Assembly (NCBI GenBank): GCA_031279895.1
Contig: JAITHR010000140.1
Span: 1 to 6,354 of the forward strand
DNA: 6,354 bases
Reading direction: 5' to 3'
DNA from: Spirochaetaceae bacterium
GTDB taxonomy: Bacteria > Spirochaetota > Spirochaetia > Treponematales > Breznakiellaceae
In this document: positions 4,079 to 6,354 of the stretch, piece by piece
Numbering within the stretch: position 1 is the stretch's first letter
Layout: each line of letters begins with the position of its first letter
Translations under genes and position numbers: made by a program
The notes under the pieces: model-generated
The model's database searches: none
What the model saw: only the letters and a program-made list of their open reading frames with translations
What the model was told of the DNA's origin: nothing

Positions 4079-5419
4079 ATGAAAGAAGTGGTTCCCCCCC
4101 ATGATATTGTGGCGGAACAGGCAACCCTTGGGGCGTTATTGCTGGACAAGGAGACTATTTCCACGGCCATACAGTATCTTCGGGCGGGCGATTTTTATTC
4201 CCGCGCCAACGCCGCCATCTACGACTGCATTCTCAAGCTCTTTGATAAGAATGTGGAGGCGGACATCCTCACGGTTACGCGGGAACTCCGGCAGGACGGC
4301 GCGCTGGATACCGCGGGGGGCGCCGGTTACGTGGCGTCCCTGACCAGCGTGGTGCCGTCGAGCGCCAACATCGAGTATTACGCCCAAATCGTGCAGGGAT
4401 GCGCGCTCAAACGGGCGCTGATACGGGTGTCTCAGGAGGTGCTGGCCAAAGCCTTTGACGAGACCCGGGAAGCGCGGGTTCTGCTTGAGGAAACCCAGCA
4501 GAAGATCTTTGATCTGGACAATACCCGCCAGACCTTTACCTTCCAGTCCGCACGGGAGCTGGTGAACGAAACCATCGGCATTATCGAGCGGTTCTATGCG
4601 TTAAAAAAGAATATCACCGGCATCCCCTCCGGTTTTGACGATCTCGACAAACTGACCGCCGGCTTTCAGGCGTCGGAGCTTATTGTTATCGGTGCACGTC
4701 CCTCGATGGGGAAGACGGCCCTGGCTTTGACGATGGCCTCCCATATCACGATAAAAGAGAAAATTCCCGCCGGCTTTTTCACGCTTGAAATGTCCGGCGT
4801 GGCTCTGATGCTCAGAATTATCTCAAGCGAGGCGAAAATCGACTCCAACACCATAAGAACCGGTTTTCTTGATAGAAACAGGTTCGACCAGCTGTGGGTG
4901 GCTGCGGGCAACATCTACGACGCGCCCCTCTATATCGTTGACAGGCCCAACATGAAGCTCCTTGATTTACGCGCCCAGGCGCGCAGGCTTCGGGCGCAGC
5001 AGAAGGTGGAGATTATTTTTATTGATTACCTCACCCTTATCACCACCGAAAATTACCGGCTCCCCCGTCACGAGCAGATTGCCGAAATCTCCCGCTCCCT
5101 TAAAAGCCTTGCGCGGGAGCTTGCCATTCCCATTGTGGCGCTTTCCCAGCTTACGCGGGAAGCGGAGAAGGAGAAGCCCAACCTTTCAAGCATACGGGAA
5201 TCCGGCGCCATCGAGCAGGATGCGGACGTGGTTATGTTTCTCCACGGGAAGCGGGAATCGGATAGGGATAAAGAAGAGGCGGAACAGACCGAAGGCATTG
5301 AGCGCAATCTTATTCTGGCCAAACAGCGGAACGGGCCCGTGGGAACGGTGAACCTGCTCCTTTTGTCGAAATACGCGAAATTTGTGTCTTTGGAAAAAAC
5401 GACCGATAATAACCCATAA
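4079..5419 (+). CDS. dnaB: Replicative DNA helicase DnaB
   Basis: The 446-residue protein is a complete DnaB: the hexameric ATP-driven 5'-3' helicase of the replication fork. The N-terminal domain (about 8-110) includes PPHDIVAEQATLGALLLD and VVPSSANIEYYA. A linker (about 111-175) joins it to the RecA-like domain, which starts near TGIPSGFDDLDKLTAGF. Walker A is GARPSMGKT (205-213), the catalytic glutamate is E237 in FTLEM, Walker B ends at D316 in IIFIDYL, the sensor glutamine is Q357 in ALSQLTR, and the arginine finger lies in AKQRNGP (K415, R417). SGAIEQDADVVMFLHG is also intact. DYLTL replaces the commoner DYLQL after Walker B. No intein or frameshift is present. The ComFB-like gene starts 18 bases downstream. 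Confidence 0.98.
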   Translation: MKEVVPPHDIVAEQATLGALLLDKETISTAIQYLRAGDFYSRANAAIYDCILKLFDKNVEADILTVTRELRQDGALDTAGGAGYVASLTSVVPSSANIEYYAQIVQGCALKRALIRVSQEVLAKAFDETREARVLLEETQQKIFDLDNTRQTFTFQSARELVNETIGIIERFYALKKNITGIPSGFDDLDKLTAGFQASELIVIGARPSMGKTALALTMASHITIKEKIPAGFFTLEMSGVALMLRIISSEAKIDSNTIRTGFLDRNRFDQLWVAAGNIYDAPLYIVDRPNMKLLDLRAQARRLRAQQKVEIIFIDYLTLITTENYRLPRHEQIAEISRSLKSLARELAIPIVALSQLTREAEKEKPNLSSIRESGAIEQDADVVMFLHGKRESDRDKEEAEQTEGIERNLILAKQRNGPVGTVNLLLLSKYAKFVSLEKTTDNNP

Positions 5420-5437
5420 TCTTTTTCGGAAGAAGCT

Positions 5438-5746
5438 ATGGCATTAACAGATATATACGATTTCGAGCATCTTAAAAACGAGGCGGAGACTCTGGTGTTC
5501 CGCGAGCTTGAGAGACAGCTTGCAGAGTGCGGAGACGACGTCTGCCGCTGTAACGAATGTGTGGGCGATATGGCCGCGATGGTATTAAACACGATAAAGC
5601 CGCTGTACCGCTTTTCCCTATTGGGGGCGCTCTACGCCTCTGAAGCGATAAACGACGAGGAGTACGCCGGCGGTTTACGGCGCTCCGTGGCCACCGCGAT
5701 TAAAAAAGTACGTGAAAACCCCTCACACCCCCCCGCCGTCTCCTAA
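5438..5746 (+). CDS. ComFB-family protein, possible cyclic di-nucleotide receptor
   Basis: The 102-residue protein begins with an acidic helix (about 9-30, EHLKNEAETLVFRELERQL). It then shows the family's cysteine motif C36-x-C38-x2-C41, followed by VGDMAAMVLNTIKPLY (D44, N51, P55, Y57), the D-x-x-A-x-x-L-N-x-[IL]-x-P-x-Y pattern I associate with ComFB. An extra cysteine (C31) precedes it. ComFB is named for a Bacillus competence locus; cyanobacterial members have been reported to bind cyclic di-GMP. No comF or competence genes adjoin it here, so a nucleotide-sensing role is inference. It follows dnaB by 18 bases with a GGAAG-type ribosome binding site, and is probably the last gene of the operon. 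The tail (93-102) is short and Pro-rich. Confidence 0.75.
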   Translation: MALTDIYDFEHLKNEAETLVFRELERQLAECGDDVCRCNECVGDMAAMVLNTIKPLYRFSLLGALYASEAINDEEYAGGLRRSVATAIKKVRENPSHPPAVS

Positions 5747-5807
5747 GCGTCCTGATACGCGCCTCTAAGCTTTCTGCGTCCGCTTTGAGCCGCTTCGCGG
5801 GAAGCCG
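5747..5807. other. Downstream end of the operon, no clear terminator
   Basis: After the ComFB-like stop there is a weak GCGT/ACGC stem (5747-5750 with 5757-5760). Then there are two mutually exclusive GC stems, CCGC/GCGG (5790-5793 with 5797-5800) and GCTTC/GAAGC (5792-5796 with 5801-5805). None is followed by a T run, so I cannot name an intrinsic terminator. Transcription may end by Rho or continue into the repeats. No gene is visible from 5747 to 5971 on either strand. Confidence 0.4.
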
Positions 5808-5820
5808 CCGTCTCCGACGG
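5808..5820 (-). repeat. Hairpin element in reverse orientation
   Basis: CCGTC-TCC-GACGG is the reverse complement of the left-flank element (the loop reads GGA on the minus strand). Together with the forward copy at 5898-5910 it forms an inverted pair about 90 bases apart. Confidence 0.8.
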
Positions 5821-5873
5821 TTCCAGCGGTGTCCTGCGGAGGGACTTCTAAGCCAGTCTCCGCCCGCTTACAG

Positions 5874-5910
5874 GCGCGAAGCATGACGCTTATGAAACCG
5901 TCGGAGACGG
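5874..5910 (+). repeat. Dispersed hairpin element, right copy
   Basis: This is the right-flank counterpart of 343-379, gap-free over 37 bases with 29 matches, ending in CCGTC-GGA-GACGG (5898-5910). Lead phrase GCTTATGAAAC and hairpin are in the same order as on the left. The pairing is kept through two compensated base-pair changes. Confidence 0.8.
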
Positions 5911-5925
5911 CGGTTGCGAAATACG

Positions 5926-5969
5926 ACGCCAAACGATACCAAACAGTACCGTATCGCGTTAAATGGCGT
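5926..5969. other. Imperfect 14-bp hairpin next to array B
   Basis: ACGCCA (5926-5931) pairs with TGGCGT (5964-5969), AA (5932-5933) with TT (5959-5960), and CGATAC (5934-5939) with GTATCG (5951-5956). Bulges of two (5957-5958) and three bases (5961-5963) lie on the right arm, and the loop is 11 bases. It ends two bases before the first recognisable 21-bp unit of array B. No T run follows. Confidence 0.55.
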
Positions 5970-5971
5970 AC

Positions 5972-6354
5972 TATGCGAGTTTCTTCCGAGTCAGAATGCA
6001 CACATTCTGGAGCTAAAGTCATGCATTCTGGAGTAAAAAGAATTCATTCTGAGTCAAAAAGAATTCTTTCTGGAGTAAAAAGAATTCATTCCGAGTCAAA
6101 AAGAATTCTTTCTGGAGTAAAAAGACATAGTTCCGAGTCGCGGATACATCCCCCGGAGTCGCGTATGACTATACGGGAGTCGCGTATGACTATATGCGGT
6201 GCGCGTATGACTATATGCGGTGCGCGTATGACTATATGCGGGTCGCGTATGACTATATGCGGTGCGCGTATGACTATATGCGGGTCGCGTATGACTCTAC
6301 GGGAGTCGCGCATGACTATATGCGGGGCGCGTATGACTATAAGGGGGTCGCGAC
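5972..6354. repeat. Tandem array B: eighteen 21-bp units running off the right edge
   Basis: Exact 21-base steps occur at 5972, 5993, 6014, 6035, 6056, 6077, 6098, 6119, 6140, 6161, 6182, 6203, 6224, 6245, 6266, 6287, 6308 and 6329, and a further unit is cut by the window end at 6350. The array drifts from AT-rich units (core AAAAAGAATTCTTTCT, 6035-6118) to GC-richer ones (core GCGTATGACTATATGC, 6182-6349), each followed by five bases such as GGAGT, GGTGC or GGGTC. The cores are imperfect palindromes. Units 6035-6118 form two 42-base dimers. No unique spacers are present. Confidence 0.95.

Larger units (their letters stand above)
5883..6354 (+). other. Open + strand frame through the right element and array B, coding status doubtful
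   Basis: The frame is stop-free from 5769 to the window end, with ATGs at 5883, 5892, 5973 and 6021. It starts MTLMKPSETAVA over the hairpin element and continues as heptads (KRIHSES, KRILSGV, RMTIRES, RMTICGA). The left copy of the element reads TLMEQPEAAEA in the same frame as its own array. None of the ATGs has a convincing ribosome binding site, and the minus strand is also open through the array (6086-6313). I list it as a possibility, not a gene. Confidence 0.2.

Noticed and set aside
5747..5807. Intrinsic terminator after the ComFB-like gene
   Set aside because: Several short stems exist, but none is followed by a T run.
5972..6354. Plasmid iteron origin next to dnaB
   Set aside because: Iterons are of similar length, but the operon is a standard chromosomal one, no Rep gene or DnaA-box cluster is visible, and a matching array lies on the other flank.

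Overview
The window is a chromosomal segment of a fairly GC-rich bacterium. It carries the conserved rpsF-ssb-rpsR-[DUF2232 membrane protein]-rplI-dnaB cluster, followed by a ComFB-family gene, all on the + strand. My best guess is a spirochaete of the Treponema lineage, perhaps one of the GC-richer gut treponemes. That rests on remembered gene order (S6, SSB, S18, L9, DnaB), the promoter style and the C-x2-C form of S18. It is an inference from gene content, not a proven placement.

Layout. (1) Bases 1-954 hold no convincing gene and are almost entirely repetitive. A 21-bp tandem array runs in from the left edge (9-302). A diverged stretch keeping the same 21-bp phase follows (303-547). Small hairpin elements with 5-bp arms and a short loop are scattered through 343-921. 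Three tandem copies of a 91-92-bp unit plus a truncated fourth fill 651-954. (2) Bases 961-1063 hold a small hairpin, a sigma70-type promoter (TTGACG, 17 bp, TAGAGT) with seven Gs in its spacer, and a structured leader. (3) Bases 1064-5746 are a tight operon of seven genes: rpsF, ssb, rpsR, a DUF2232-like membrane gene, rplI, dnaB and a ComFB-like gene. Hairpins precede rpsR, rplI and dnaB. (4) Bases 5747-6354 are again gene-poor. They hold two copies of the left-flank hairpin element, a longer imperfect hairpin, and a second 21-bp tandem array that runs off the right edge.

How the genes work together. S6 and S18 bind each other in the small-subunit platform. L9 is a large-subunit stalk protein. 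SSB and DnaB act at the replication fork. The cluster therefore co-expresses ribosome and replisome parts. The DUF2232 protein sits where yybS lies in Firmicutes (between rpsR and rplI/dnaB), but without the gdpP partner found there. The ComFB-like protein belongs to a family recently described as cyclic di-nucleotide receptors, so it may add a signalling input.

The most unusual material is the repeat landscape on both sides. The two 21-bp arrays have different sequences, yet both are built from a roughly 16-bp imperfect palindrome plus a 5-bp spacer, and the palindrome arms change in compensating ways. The scattered hairpins also show compensatory arm changes between left and right flanks. 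This looks like a family of structured, phased intergenic repeats. I do not recognise it, and its function cannot be told from this sequence alone.
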